DNA from: Coemansia sp. RSA 1804
Taxonomy: Eukaryota; Kickxellomycota; Kickxellomycetes; Kickxellales; Kickxellaceae
DNA length: 33,416 bases
NCBI GenBank assembly: GCA_027578815.1
Contig: JANBTH010000122.1
Location: forward strand, 1 to 33,416
Direction of reading: 5' to 3'
Shown: piece after piece, positions 1 through 11,300 of the stretch
How the letters are laid out: every line of letters starts with the position of its first letter
Numbering within the stretch: the stretch's first letter is position 1
Notes under the pieces: generated by a model
The model's input: the letters and a program-made list of their open reading frames with translations, nothing else
Told to the model about the DNA's origin: nothing
The model's database searches: none
Translations under genes and position numbers: made by a program

Positions 1-384
1 TCGAGTCAGCTGCTAGAGTTCCATCTGCGGTGGATCTCGGGACTTTTGTCAAACCACGGGGTATTTGTCAAGACAAGGTCTGTTGCTCTGCAGCCAGTTC
101 TGCGTACGCTGCAGCGCGGAGTCGCTCGTCTGCACCAGGACATTGGGACCACTTGCGACAAGAACCATTATACCCTCGACTATCTGCTTGTGCAAGGAAA
201 GCAGCAAGCCGAGGCTGAAAAGGAAGAGAGCGGCGACATCACAATGCAGGATGTGTTTGCCAGCTTTGACGACAATGACAGCGAGCTTGCTGAAGATTCA
301 GAAGAACCAGATTCAGAAGAACATGAAGAAAGGGGTTCTGGTCTGATGGATGTTGACTCTTCAGAGGTATTAGCACGCGCGTAA
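1..384 (+). CDS. C-terminal part of a Pwp2/Utp1-like U3 snoRNP WD-repeat protein (5' end outside window)
   Basis: The frame is open from base 1 and ends at TAA 382-384, giving about 127 C-terminal residues. The first ~70 residues (LEFHLRWISGLLSNHG, then an LRTLQRGV helix and KNHYTLDYLL) resemble the helical Utp12-type C-terminal domain of nucleolar WD proteins, most like Pwp2. Pwp2 belongs to the UtpB subcomplex of the small-subunit processome, which works in pre-18S rRNA processing in the nucleolus. The tail is acidic and Ser/Glu-rich (DSEEPDSEEHEE), as is common in nucleolar proteins. The WD repeats expected upstream are cut off by the window edge. Other Utp12-domain proteins (Utp12/Dip2, Utp13, Utp5) are alternatives. 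Assignment rests on remembered family features, so the class is fairly sure and the exact member less so. Confidence 0.62.
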   Translation, partial: SSQLLEFHLRWISGLLSNHGVFVKTRSVALQPVLRTLQRGVARLHQDIGTTCDKNHYTLDYLLVQGKQQAEAEKEESGDITMQDVFASFDDNDSELAEDSEEPDSEEHEERGSGLMDVDSSEVLARA

Positions 385-592
385 CAAGCCAGGTATCCTT
401 TTTTAGCATTGTTGGTTAGTTTCCAATGTTATATATTTTTATATAACACGTGAGGATGACCTGCTTTTAGTCAAGTAATGTAGAATTCTTAAATCTGGGC
501 ATGAACTTGCAAGTTGATATACTAGAAACTCCAAATAACAAGGTGTGTTATTGCTGTTATTTTTGCAACCGTTGTTCTATTTCTACTTTGCC

Positions 593-1997
593 ATGTCTTC
601 TGACACACTAAAAGAGTTGTTGGTATTTCTAAAAAGAGAAGCCGCTGGCTGTACATTCCAAGATGCCCACCAGGCAACGATAAAGGAGCTTTCTCTGGTA
701 TTGCAGAATATTGGAAACAGCTTCGATCTTGACACGCAACCCCGCAAAACATGTTGTGACATGTCTGAAGCTGACGGGAAAGAACTGTTTGCTCGAATGT
801 ATGGCTTTATTACAAACCGCCCGGCAGCTGAAAATGACAAGGATTCAGAAGGAGTCCACATGCTAGCCATCCTGGCTCTAGCTGAGGGTCTCGAGTGTCT
901 TACGCTTTTCGAAAACCACCCCGAACGACAGTCGTCAGCCTTGAACGATATAGACCGGGCTATAGTTACGTGTCGCCCATCTAAACCATTTCTATGCTGG
1001 ATGCACAAGGTAGCTGAGTGGATAGAAAGCAGATACCCAAAGACTGTTGTTTCGAAAGAGTCGAGAGAGATATCAGAGAGTGTTCCTGACGACTTGCCCG
1101 AGCTGCACCATCCGGTCAAAAGATACTCCGTAGACGATATGGACATTTTCACATTCCAGAGTACAATTGCAGATACCAGCAGTTCTCAGCCGTTTATTAT
1201 CGAAAATGCGGTGTCATCGTGGCCAGCACTGACTTGTAGAAAGTGGAGCAACCTTGAGTACTTGCGCGAAGCCGTTGGCCACCACCGGCTTGTGCCTGTT
1301 GAAATCGGGTCAAGTTATACGCAAGGCGACTGGACCATGAAGCTTTTGCCATTTGGCGAGTTTCTCGACAGCGTAATATATCCCTCGGCTAATGGTCACC
1401 GCAGCAAAGGCCAGACAGGCTACTTGGCCCAGCATGATCTGCTGAGCCAAGCGTATCGTCTAAAGCGCGACTTTTGGTTACCGGATTACACTCAAGTGGA
1501 AACAGGCAGACGACTACTGGATTCCAAGTTCTACGAGGCAGATAGTGATACTTTGGTCAATATATGGCTTGGGCCTAAACATACGATTTCTCCTTTGCAC
1601 TATGACCGCTATGATAATCTGTTTGCCCAGGTGTTTGGGTTTAAATACTTTAGGCTGTTTCATCCAGACCAGTCCTCGCGTCTTTATCCACACGACAGTG
1701 GTTCTCAGCTGGAAAACACAAGCCAGGTCGATATAGACTCGCCTGATTATGAGCGGTTTCCGTTATTCGCCCAGACAAGCTACCTTGAGTGCATGGTCAG
1801 ACCAGGAGATCTTCTTTACATACCAGTAAGTGCCACATGCTCTTCTTCGATAAGAGAAGACTATTCAGAAGAAACAGCCCACTCTAACGTCAAAGACTTC
1901 CAATTGAGTTTTCTGTTTTCCCACTTATGTGTAGCCGCACTGGTGGCACTACGTGCGGTCGCTCAGCGCTAGCATGAGCGTGAGCATGTGGTTCTAG
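593..1997 (+). CDS. KDM8/JMJD5-type JmjC 2-oxoglutarate/Fe(II) oxygenase, two exons
   Basis: Join of 593-1825 and 1935-1997 gives 431 residues, close to the usual ~416 for human KDM8. The intron 1826-1934 starts GTAAGT and ends TAG. Reading through it loses the conserved end, while splicing restores YIP-PHWWHYVRSLS...MWF. Iron ligands visible are H336 and D338 in SPLHYDRYDN (exon 1) and H416 in WHYVRS (exon 2). The block NTSQVDIDSPDYERFPLFA is a KDM8 hallmark. The N-terminal half is helical and less conserved. Family members hydroxylate arginine side chains of protein substrates; a histone demethylase role is disputed. The frame stays open upstream to 545, but ATG 593 is the first ATG, so it is chosen. 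A CACGTG-like site (ACACGTGA, about 447-454) lies upstream. Confidence 0.88.
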
Positions 1998-2585
1998 CAG
2001 CTGCTTCCAGAAACAAGTGTTCCTTCTGGTTTGCTGGCCTGGATATCGAGCAATCCTTGGTTGTTATCGGGTCTCTGTAGCGGGTGGCTTTATATTTTTC
2101 GTGGAAAACCAACCTTATCTACAATGTCTTGAAGAGTCGTCGCCAGAAACAGAATAAAAGGAAATGTCGCGACATTTCACACGGTCACGCGCTTCAGAAA
2201 GAAAGATAAAAGCAATTGCGCCGATGAAATCGCTGAATGCGCGAAATTTGGTTGGAGTGGAGGGATGACAGAACTGGCCTTTGCACGGTTTTCATGCAAT
2301 TTTGCGCTATCAATATTGATTACCTCGTGGGAAAAAAGGAGCCCGCAAGGTCTAAAGGCATGTTGCGTCTCCTTGTTGCCAGCTGGAATGAACCTGCTGC
2401 TCTCAAAGCTAGTCTGCTTTTTTAATCAAACGTACAGCTTTGAAGCGAATACAAGCTTGAGAACACGAAGCAAGGAAAGAAAGCACAATCTTTGCTTTGT
2501 TTTGTTTCTCCTCAGTTATTCCATATATTTTTTATTCCAAACAAAGAATTGCTGTATTCAAACTCACTAAAGGATTATAGAAACA
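1998..2585. other. Intergenic region, no gene seen
   Basis: This 588-nt spacer separates the KDM8-like gene from the first SCOT gene, both on the plus strand. Short open frames at 2237-2570 lack recognisable protein features. It should hold the 3' UTR of the first gene and the promoter of the second; AT content rises toward 2585. No RNA gene or clear TATA box could be supported. Confidence 0.5.
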
Positions 2586-4240
2586 ATGGCAACGCTGCTA
2601 AGAACAAGAGTACCTGCGCTGGCGTCAGCAGCAAACCTGCGTTGCTATGCGGCTTCGCGTGAGCTTCTTTACCGGAGCTTTAGCAAAATCTATCCATCGG
2701 CGGCGAAGGCTATCGAAGATATCCCTGCAGGAAGCACGGTTCTCTTTGGCGGATTTGGTCTTTGCGGCGTTCCCGAAAAGCTCATTGACGCTATTGCGGA
2801 GAAGCCGCAAATTAAGGATATAACGGCAGTTTCAAACAACGCAGGGTAAGCAAGAAAGGAGGAGAGAATCCCAACCAAAAATAGCAAGTAATATGAAAGA
2901 CCCTTTTGAAGCTAAAGACTAATTCTCCGATATTGACATCACTCAATCCCCCAGAATCCTGGCGTGGTAGAATTGACGGCGTTGCGCTTGGGAAGCTGCT
3001 TAACACCAGACAAATAAAGCGCATGGTGGCCAGCTATGTCGGCGAAAACCAGGAGTTTGCCCGCCAGTACCTGGGCGGTGAACTTGAGGTAGAGTTTGTG
3101 CCGCAAGGGACGCTGGTGGAGAAGCTGCGTGCTGGCGGTGCTGGGATTCCGGCGTTCTACACGGCAACCGGGTACGGGACAACCATCCAGCATGGCGGAA
3201 CGCCGATAAAGTACAGTCCTGAGGGCTACATAGAGATGGAGTCCCTGCCGCGTGAGGTGGGCGTGTTCGATGGGCGCGCATACCTGAAGGAAAGGAGTAT
3301 CACCGGCGACTTTGCGCTCGTCAAGGCGTGGAAGGCCGATGAGCTGGGAAACCTGGTGTTCCGTGGAGCGGCAAACAACTTTAACGCGCCCATGGCAACT
3401 GCTGGCAAGATAACGGTTGTCGAAGCAGAGGAGATAGTTCCTGTTGGGTCGCTAGAGCCAAACGAGATCCATATCCCCGGAATCCACGTGCACAGAATCG
3501 TGCAAGGCGGAGGCTACGAGAAGAAGATCGAGAAGCGCACGGTAACCGCAGAGGGCGGCCTGGAGTCTGGCCTGCCAGCGTCAATGCAGAAGAGGATCAG
3601 GATAATCAAGCGTGCTGCACGCGAGTTCAAGGATGGCATGTACGCCAATCTCGGCATCGGAATGCCAATGCTGGCCAGCAACTTTATTACTCCTGGAATA
3701 ACCGTGCACCTGCAAAGCGAGAACGGCATTCTTGGGCTTGGGCCGTTCCCCAGAGAAAGCGAGGTTGATCCCGATTTCATCAACGCCGGGAAAGAGACAG
3801 TCACTGTCCAGAACGGGGGCTCCGTCTTCTCCAGCGACACGTCATTCGCGATGATCCGCAACTCGCGTCTCGATCTGACGATCCTGGGCGGCATGGAGGT
3901 GTCGGAATCCGGCGACTTGGCCAACTGGATCATCCCTGGGAAAATGGTCAAGGGAATGGGCGGCGCAATGGATTTAGTCTCCGCAGCCAACACAAAGGTC
4001 GTGGTAACGATGGACCACTGCTCCAAGGACGGATCGCCCAAGATTCTCAAGCAGTGCACGCTTCCGCTTACTGGTCTCAAGTGTGTCAACCGTATTATAA
4101 CAGACAAATGCGTCTTTGACGTTGTTCCTGGCAAGAAGCTGCTCCTGCGCGAGCTTGCAACTGGATGCACCGTTGACGAGATTAGGAAATCGACGGGATG
4201 CGACTTTGATGTGGCATCCGACGTTTCAGAGACCTACTGA
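2586..4240 (+). CDS. Succinyl-CoA:3-ketoacid CoA-transferase, mitochondrial (paralog 1, one intron)
   Basis: Join of 2586-2845 and 2971-4240 gives 509 residues. The 125-nt intron 2846-2970 begins GTAAGC and ends TAG. The join [15 protein letters not shown] matches the intronless paralog ([15 protein letters not shown]) exactly in length. The enzyme moves CoA from succinyl-CoA to acetoacetate in ketone-body use, in the mitochondrial matrix. The N-terminus is basic and Ser/Ala-rich with no early acidic residue, as in a targeting peptide. The alpha-type half ([11 protein letters not shown]) and the beta-type half ([12 protein letters not shown]) are fused, as in animal SCOT. The catalytic glutamate is E337 in QSENGILG. 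It sits 1.2 kb upstream of a second SCOT gene, an evident tandem duplication. Its start is the only sensible ATG. Confidence 0.93.
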
Positions 4241-5473
4241 ATAGAAGAAACCTTCTCTCCTTCAAGTGGAAGAGGGAATTCCGCAAAGGCAAGCAGTGGA
4301 CAACAAACTTTTTAAAAACACAGTCTCAAAAGAGAGCCATCCAGTCATATCCCAATATAATTATCAAACCTAGTCTTGTATTGGTCGGTGGTGAAAGGAA
4401 AGAGGCAAAGTTTATGCTGAATCTTGAAACTGGTTTATTTCTCGGAAAATGCGGAATAGCGCAGACAATAAGATGAATGTGGATAATATTCTGCCCAAAA
4501 TGACAGTCACGGAACAGGCAGTGCAAGTGTTGTTGGCTCATGGACATGTCTAGTCCACTCTATTCCAAATCCAGTCTTCTTCCAGAAAAGGACGGGATCG
4601 GTGGTGCGTGCACGGTGGGAGTTGCTTCTTTAATAGTAGTTTTGGATCGTTGAAAGAATATTGACCAAATGAGCGACTGCTAATGCTGTATTTTCAATGT
4701 TGTATGTGCAAGTAGCAACAGCTGGCAAGCGGGTCGGGAAAGCTGCTCATTCCTGTTCCGTTGTCCGTACACAGCACATCCAGAGAGAACAGTTCTAGCG
4801 CATGACCCCACCACTCTCGTCTCACATCCACAGATCGCGGAAGCATAACAAAAAGCACCACACAAACTGCTGTTGTGTATTCTGTTTGGGATCTTTATTG
4901 TATTTCTTTACCGAGTTTTCTTGTTGTGGAGCAAATCATTAATCGCTGGATGCGAAATTGCGGAGGTCTCTTGTTTATGCTGAAAAGCCGTTTCCGAGGC
5001 TGAATAGGCTTGCCTAGAATGTGCGACGGGTTTCCGCCGTCCATTTCCCGTAAACGCTATAGCATTTCTCCTTCTGGTGTGCCGAATTCCTCTTTTGCAG
5101 CTGTATTGTTGTTTATTCAAACCGGTACAAGAGAAGCTGGGCAATATCTAAAAGGAAGGATTTCAAAAAAGATGATATAAAGCAGTCATGTCGGTCCTGT
5201 TGAATGAAAAACTCTTTGAAAGTCAATTCTTCTTCCTCCCAGTTGTTTTCTGTTTCCTATTTCTTCAGTCTACTAATAACGTTATACAGCAAGGTTGTTC
5301 TGAACAAAAGATACCTTGTCATTGTTTTTTGTTGTAATTATAAGCATCTATACTATTAAGCGCATTCTCTTCCCCACCCACTATAATATTCAGGATCTTT
5401 CTGCTATCAAACCGATCGGATAACTAGAAACGCATACAGCAGAACCGGTTAAATAACGACGATAACACCGATA
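4241..5473. other. Long intergenic region between the two SCOT genes, no gene seen
   Basis: This 1.2-kb spacer carries only short open frames, all on the minus strand (4326-4547, 4680-4865, 4908-5144), with Cys/Arg-rich chance-like translations. No tRNA boxes, repeats or leftover SCOT sequence were seen. The last ~200 nt are AT-rich and presumably hold the second SCOT promoter. Confidence 0.5.
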
Positions 5474-7015
5474 ATGCTGGCAATTAAAAGGCAGGCCATG
5501 GCGAGCGCCGCCCAGATCCTTCTTCGCCCACACTTCCTTGCTGCGCTGACAACCGCCGCTTCTGCGCGTGCATACCACAGCAAGCTGTGCAAGTCGTCGG
5601 ATGAAGCGATCAAGGGAATAAAATCTGGCGATAAGCTTCTGATCGGAGGCTTTGGGCTGTGCGGTATCCCAGAGAACCTGCTCAAGGCCATTGCCCGCCG
5701 CAAGGATATCCAGCAGCTGACCGCAGTTTCAAACAATGCAGGCACAGCGGACTATGGTCTTGGAACTCTTCTGCAGAGCCGCCAGATCAAGCGCATGATG
5801 TCCAGCTATGTTGGCGAGAACAAGGAGTTTGCCCGCCAATACCTTGGTGGCGAGCTCGAGGTAGAGCTCATTCCGCAGGGCACCATTGCCGAGCGCATCC
5901 GTTGTGGCGGCGCCGGCATTCCTGGCTTTTACACGCTGACCGGTGTTGGAACACAGGTCGAGACAGGCGGCATCCCGATCAAGTACGTCAAAGGCAGCAG
6001 CAACATTGAGATTGCCAGTGAGCCTCGCGAGTCCAAGATCTTCAACGGCCGCAAGTACATAATGGAAGAGGGGATCACAGGCGATTACGCCCTGGTCAAG
6101 GCGTGGAAGGGCGACGAGCTTGGCAATCTGGTATTCAAGTATGCCGCCAACAACTTCAACGGCCCAATGGCAACGGCAGGCAAAATCACAATCGCCGAAG
6201 TTGAGGAGATTGTGCCAGTCGGTGAACTTAAGCCCGACGAAATCCATATCCAGGGAATCCACGTTCATCGCATTCTCAAGGGCGAAAAGTACGAAAAGCG
6301 CATTGAGAAGCTCACCTTGCGTCGCTCTGACTCCGAGGAGCAGCAGCTGTCGCCGGCGATGAAGCAGCGCATCCACATCATCAAGCGCGCAGCCCGCGAG
6401 TTCAAGAACGGAATGTACGTTAATCTTGGTATCGGCATGCCCGTTTTGGCCAGCAACTACATTGATCCTGAAATCACTGTGCACTTGCAGAGCGAGAACG
6501 GAATCCTGGGCATGGGCCCCTTCCCGACAGCCGACGAGGTCGATGCCGATCTTGTCAATGCAGGCAAGGAATCCGTAACTGTCCTGCCCGGCGGCACATG
6601 TTTCTCGAGCGATGTTTCGTTTGGCATGATCCGCGGAAACCGTCTTGACATGACCATTCTCGGTGGCATGCAGGTTTCCCAAAGAGGCGATCTGTCGAAC
6701 TGGGTTGTTCCCGGCAAGATCATCAAGGGCATGGGCGGCGCCATGGACCTTGTTGCTGCGCCAAACTCGCGCGTTGTTGTCACAATGACCCACAACGCCA
6801 AAGACGGCTCGCCAAAGATTCTCAAGGAGAACACTCTTCCTCTCACTGGCACCAAATGCGTTGATCGTATTATCACCGACAAGTGCGTATTTGACGTTGT
6901 CCCTGGAAAGGGCCTTCTTCTGCGCGAGCTTTCCTACGGCAACACCGTTGAGGAGATTAAGGCAGCAACGGGCTGCGCCTTTGAGATAGCCTCAGACGTT
7001 GCGGAGACATACTAA
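5474..7015 (+). CDS. Succinyl-CoA:3-ketoacid CoA-transferase, mitochondrial (paralog 2, intronless)
   Basis: A single uninterrupted frame of 513 residues starting at ATG 5474 and ending TAA. It is collinear with the upstream paralog over nearly its whole length, with many identical blocks ([34 protein letters not shown]). The predicted catalytic glutamate is E341. The alpha-type motif [10 protein letters not shown] and beta-type [12 protein letters not shown] are present, so both halves look functional. The N-terminus (about 35 residues rich in Ala, Arg, Lys and Ser with RAYHS near its end) fits a mitochondrial presequence but differs from that of paralog 1. A later in-frame ATG at 5498 could also start the protein. 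It lacks the intron of paralog 1. Retention of two intact copies suggests division of labour or dosage, which the sequence alone cannot decide. Confidence 0.93.
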   Translation: MLAIKRQAMASAAQILLRPHFLAALTTAASARAYHSKLCKSSDEAIKGIKSGDKLLIGGFGLCGIPENLLKAIARRKDIQQLTAVSNNAGTADYGLGTLLQSRQIKRMMSSYVGENKEFARQYLGGELEVELIPQGTIAERIRCGGAGIPGFYTLTGVGTQVETGGIPIKYVKGSSNIEIASEPRESKIFNGRKYIMEEGITGDYALVKAWKGDELGNLVFKYAANNFNGPMATAGKITIAEVEEIVPVGELKPDEIHIQGIHVHRILKGEKYEKRIEKLTLRRSDSEEQQLSPAMKQRIHIIKRAAREFKNGMYVNLGIGMPVLASNYIDPEITVHLQSENGILGMGPFPTADEVDADLVNAGKESVTVLPGGTCFSSDVSFGMIRGNRLDMTILGGMQVSQRGDLSNWVVPGKIIKGMGGAMDLVAAPNSRVVVTMTHNAKDGSPKILKENTLPLTGTKCVDRIITDKCVFDVVPGKGLLLRELSYGNTVEEIKAATGCAFEIASDVAETY

Positions 7016-7313
7016 TTAAAAAGGCATGTAAAGTGGAACAATTAAAGCGCATTGATTTTTGCCTTATAACGCTTTTATTTTCACGTGATTATTTCTAAGC
7101 AATACACATAACTTTTACTCATACATGTTAGGGTTTATAAGTAAACATAAGCTAATCTGTGCATTGAACAAACGCTAGTTAAAAAAGAGAAAAAAAGTAA
7201 ATTGTATTATATAGACCGAACAAGTACTGGCATTAACTCCCTTTATTATTTTATTTTATTCAACTAACATAGATAGACATAGCTTGGCAGTTGCTAACGT
7301 GCTTATTCTCGAA

Positions 7314-8081
7314 ATGTCAGGCGGGTTTTACATAGGAACTAATATTGAGCAAGACCCACGTTTTGGCGATGCGTCAAAAAAGCTGCTAGAGGAGATGGAC
7401 TTTGGCAAGATTTTAAAGAGGCCCGTCGATATGACAAAGGTGAATATCGAGGCCATAAAACCGTGGATTTCCGAGAGAATAAAAGAGCTACTGGGGCTGG
7501 AAGACGAGGTTCTGCACGAGTTCATTGTCAACATGCTTGAGGAATCATCGACACCCGATCCAAAGATGATGCAGGTCAATCTTACTGGGTTCTTGGAATC
7601 AAATACGCAGGAGTTCATGCAGAGTCTCTGGAAGATTCTGCTCGAGGCGCAGAAAGGCCCTGGTGGCATTCCAGAGTCTCTTATTCAAAAGAAGATTGAT
7701 GAGCTGAAGCACAAGCGCGAGCAGGAAGAGCTAATTAAGGCTAATATTGCGATTGCGAATCAAAGGATGCGTGGGACAAACACAGCCAATACTGCACGGA
7801 AAACGACGCGGGCAGGCAGAAAAAGCAGGTGGGATTCTCCTTCTCTTGACAAGGACTCGGGCTCTACAGATGATAGCACACAACACGCTAGCAGGGGCAG
7901 GGCGAGAATGGCAAGCAACAGAGTTGGCAGCTCAACAGAAAACGAAGCTGCTACACGATATGACCAGCGTGCTGGATATGAAGAACGTGATGGGCGCAGA
8001 AGATACCAAGGAAACAGACGACACACTGCTACATCACGAAGCAGAAGCCCGAACGCACGCCGGATACGCGACAGCAGGTGA
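7314..8081 (+). CDS. SRRM1-type PWI-domain splicing factor, short form
   Basis: 255 residues from ATG 7314 to TGA. The frame is open ten codons further but without ATG. The first ~130 residues follow the SRRM1/SRm160 N-terminus closely: GFYIGTNIEQDPRF, then the PWI signature at P50-W51-I52 (IEAIKPWISERI) and the block MMQVNLTGFLESN. The PWI domain spans about 28-128 and binds nucleic acid. SRRM1 is a splicing coactivator associated with spliceosomes and exon-junction complexes in the nucleus. A charged helix (KKIDELKHKREQEEL) follows. The tail (about 155-255) is Arg/Ser/Thr-rich, ending in SRSRSPNARR, a short RS-like region compared with the very long RS tail of vertebrate SRRM1. Downstream, separase starts after 269 nt. 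Confidence 0.9.
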   Translation: MSGGFYIGTNIEQDPRFGDASKKLLEEMDFGKILKRPVDMTKVNIEAIKPWISERIKELLGLEDEVLHEFIVNMLEESSTPDPKMMQVNLTGFLESNTQEFMQSLWKILLEAQKGPGGIPESLIQKKIDELKHKREQEELIKANIAIANQRMRGTNTANTARKTTRAGRKSRWDSPSLDKDSGSTDDSTQHASRGRARMASNRVGSSTENEAATRYDQRAGYEERDGRRRYQGNRRHTATSRSRSPNARRIRDSR

Positions 8082-8350
8082 AATAGCGAAGGTTTTGGTA
8101 CTGATCGGCTGTAAAACGAGTTGCTTCTCTGCAACAGCATAGTCCAACCGAAATTTCAACCATCAAATCAAATTATTATTTCGCCGTTGGCTAATGCTAA
8201 AGTAGAAAATAAAGAAAAGCAGTGCATATTTCCGATCACTCGCTTCGATACTTTTTGTTTGTTTGTTTATTTATCTATTTTCCTTTCACAATATTTTTAT
8301 TATACCTGGCAGTGCATTTGTGCTTTAAATTTCAAACACCTTTACTTCAA

Positions 8351-11300
8351 ATGCAGGACGTCTTACTAGACAGCTTTCGAACCTTTACCAAATGCGACCA
8401 GTCTGCGGAGGAAATTGCCCTTAAGCGCCTGGCTTTGGTAGCTGCGGGAAGCAGAGCAAAGATTGGGCGGGCAGAAGTCGAGTTTGCGCTAGGCCTGGTT
8501 AACCAAACAAACAAGCTCTTTTCAAAAGGCGCCAGCGATATACGTAAGCACTGCGATGCACAAGGACCTGGCGGTCCGGAGCGCGAGGCAATCCAGCGCA
8601 CCGTACGCGTTGTTATAGCCGCATTCAAGTTCTTGCACGCAAATCGGGGCATTGCAGGCTTCTCTGCGCTTGCGCTTGAAAAAACAATGTCGAATTTTCT
8701 AACGGCTTGCACAAACGCTCATGTTGGCTTGTGGGCATGGGAGGGTTTGGTTTTTCTGCGTAAACTTTTGCTTGAGCATGCCAATAGCCACATTGTTGCG
8801 CCTGCTGGTACCAATGGAAGGCCAAGGCAGAAGGGGTCATCCGACACTGCTCGTGGATCTCATGTAGAGCAGCAAGAAAAGCAACTGAGCGGCACAGCAG
8901 CAACCCTTGTTTCGACAAGACCGGTGCGCAAACCTGCGTCTCGACTTAAAAAAGAGATGTCGCCTTCCAACCATGGCGGAACCAGTGACAGCTCATCTCT
9001 TGTTGGAGCAGAAGGAATAGCCATTGGCATGCGTAGACTGAGCATGAACAAGCAGGCCTCTTCTGAAGAGAGCAAAGTGAGCGAAATCCATTTTCCACTA
9101 AAGCATTGCCAAAGCGATCTTGCGTTCAACACTCTCGTAATCACCCTGCTGTGCAACATGCTGCGTGCGCTATCTCTTTCGCCAAAGTCACAACTTGCCC
9201 AGAAACATATCCGAAGCCTTGCACAACGACAGAATAGCGTGCTAGACTGGTGCTTGCGTGTACGGGAGATGGACCGAGACTCGATGGATCCATTTTTGGG
9301 CGTGTGCTTTCGTGCCTACTATGCGCTAGGTTCTGGTTCCGGCGGCCAACATCTTGCAATTCGGTTGCTAGGGATTCTGGCATACGCAAACACTAGCAAG
9401 CGCGATTTCCGTGAACTGCTCAAATATGCAGCACGAGGAGCAGCACTAGCTCTAGGCTCTGCCTCGTCTACAATCTCCAATGTCGACTGCGTGCTGCTCC
9501 ACAAACAGGTTGCACAGTACTATGCCTCTATATTTGAGCATGTTTCACCGCTGCTAACATCAGCTAGTGTTTCGCCGGAACTCGTTGAATTCTGCCACAG
9601 TATGGCACAGTCGAGACAAAACTCGGGTGATCTGAAGGGATCGATAGTTGCCGTCCAGTATATAGCCATGTGCGGACAACAAGAAGACGAACGCAAGGAC
9701 AGTTGTGCATCTCTGATAGCTCGCATACTTGTGTGGGATATACTTGTGCGAGATGCATTATTACGCGGTCTTATGGACACTGAGATAGAGTCAGTCGTTG
9801 GGGGATTCGTGGAATTGGTCGAACATGCTATTGACGGAGATCTTCGACACACCCTGGCGGTTTGGAACTCGCTTGCGCTCTGCGCCGATATAATCCGTCG
9901 AGTTGCGAGGAATGTCTACACCGAACTACGCCAGGGAAAGACAGAAGATTTACAATTGCAGGCTTCAAAAGCAACTGTCCTTGCGCTTGGCGTTGCCACA
10001 AGAATATACGACGTATACATTGCTCGTGGAGCTGCCAGCAAGGCGGAGAGTGCAGGCGGCACTAGCATAGCCGTCCTTCTTAGCCACAGTGCAGAGTCCA
10101 GTCTTGTTCTCATTCAGCTGGCACTGCAGTTTCTGGAACATGACCGAGATGTTCAAGCAGAGATCGAAAAGCATAGTGACCGGCTCCTGAAAGTATGCGA
10201 GGACGAGAAATGCAACTCTGATTATCTCCGCAATCACTCTACTGTATTTTTCAACCGCGGCGCAAGCCTATATCAGCTCAAGATATACTCCCAAGCGGCC
10301 CAAGCAATTGAGCGTGCTATCGACAGTCTATCGCAGTGGTTCGTTTTAAGCATGGCCAAGAAACAGCCAACTGGCGATGTCTTTGGTCAGATTTGCAAGC
10401 GTTATGAAGTAGCAGCGTCTGCATACCAGGCAAACGGCGACTTTGATAGAGCGGCAACGACATATGCACGAGCAGTCTCACTTATTGTCTCTCATTTCCC
10501 AGATCAGATACGTAGTGTGATAACCACTGCCGACCAGAAAAAGAACGGTATGCTTCCTCCATATAGCAGCTTGTGGAGTAATTCGGCTCAAGTGGAAAAG
10601 CTGGCGCTATTTGTTGATCGATACGTCAGGATGTGCGCTGGACGGTTGCAAAAAGATGCAGAAGAAACCCACGCTATGCTATCCTTGCAAACATACATGG
10701 TTGATTCGCTCCCGATTGATAGGCAGCTGAGGGGCTGGCTATATGAGCTTGAGGCATTTTACTTGCGGCCGTTCGTGAACTCAGCAACAATACACATTTC
10801 CAATGTCAGAGTTGCACACCTTGAGAACGCTTTACATGCATACGGAGATTTGTGTCCACTAGGCTATGCGCGTTGCTTAGTCGAACTTGCCAAGATAAAC
10901 CGTGACAGCAGGAATGTAGATATGTGTCTTGACAGATTGCATGCCGCAGTGGAGATTGCAAAGGGTTTGTCTGAAGATTGCGTTTACTCTCTAATGACAA
11001 TTGCTGAATGCTATGCCTGGCAAGGGATTGTCGAGATCGAGAAGCGGGCGTCAGGTTTGCCATATGCAATCAGTACAGCGCTGAGGCTTTGGACTCTTAT
11101 TCAGAGGATCTGTAGCGTCCCCACGGAGAAAGAAGGCATTCTCGTCCTCGACTCTGGCTGTATGCGTGAGGCTGTCGATCTTATGATCTTGACAACAGAT
11201 TTGTTAATGTCGAGGCGACTCTACTCGCAAAGTGCGCTGATTCTTTCGGTGGCTTTGGACATTTGCGCTACTTGCGAGAAGGCAGACAAGACGTGGGTAC

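Noticed and set aside
2237..2570. Short plus-strand frames between KDM8-like and SCOT genes
   Set aside because: No recognisable composition, poor start context, no splice pattern linking them to neighbours.
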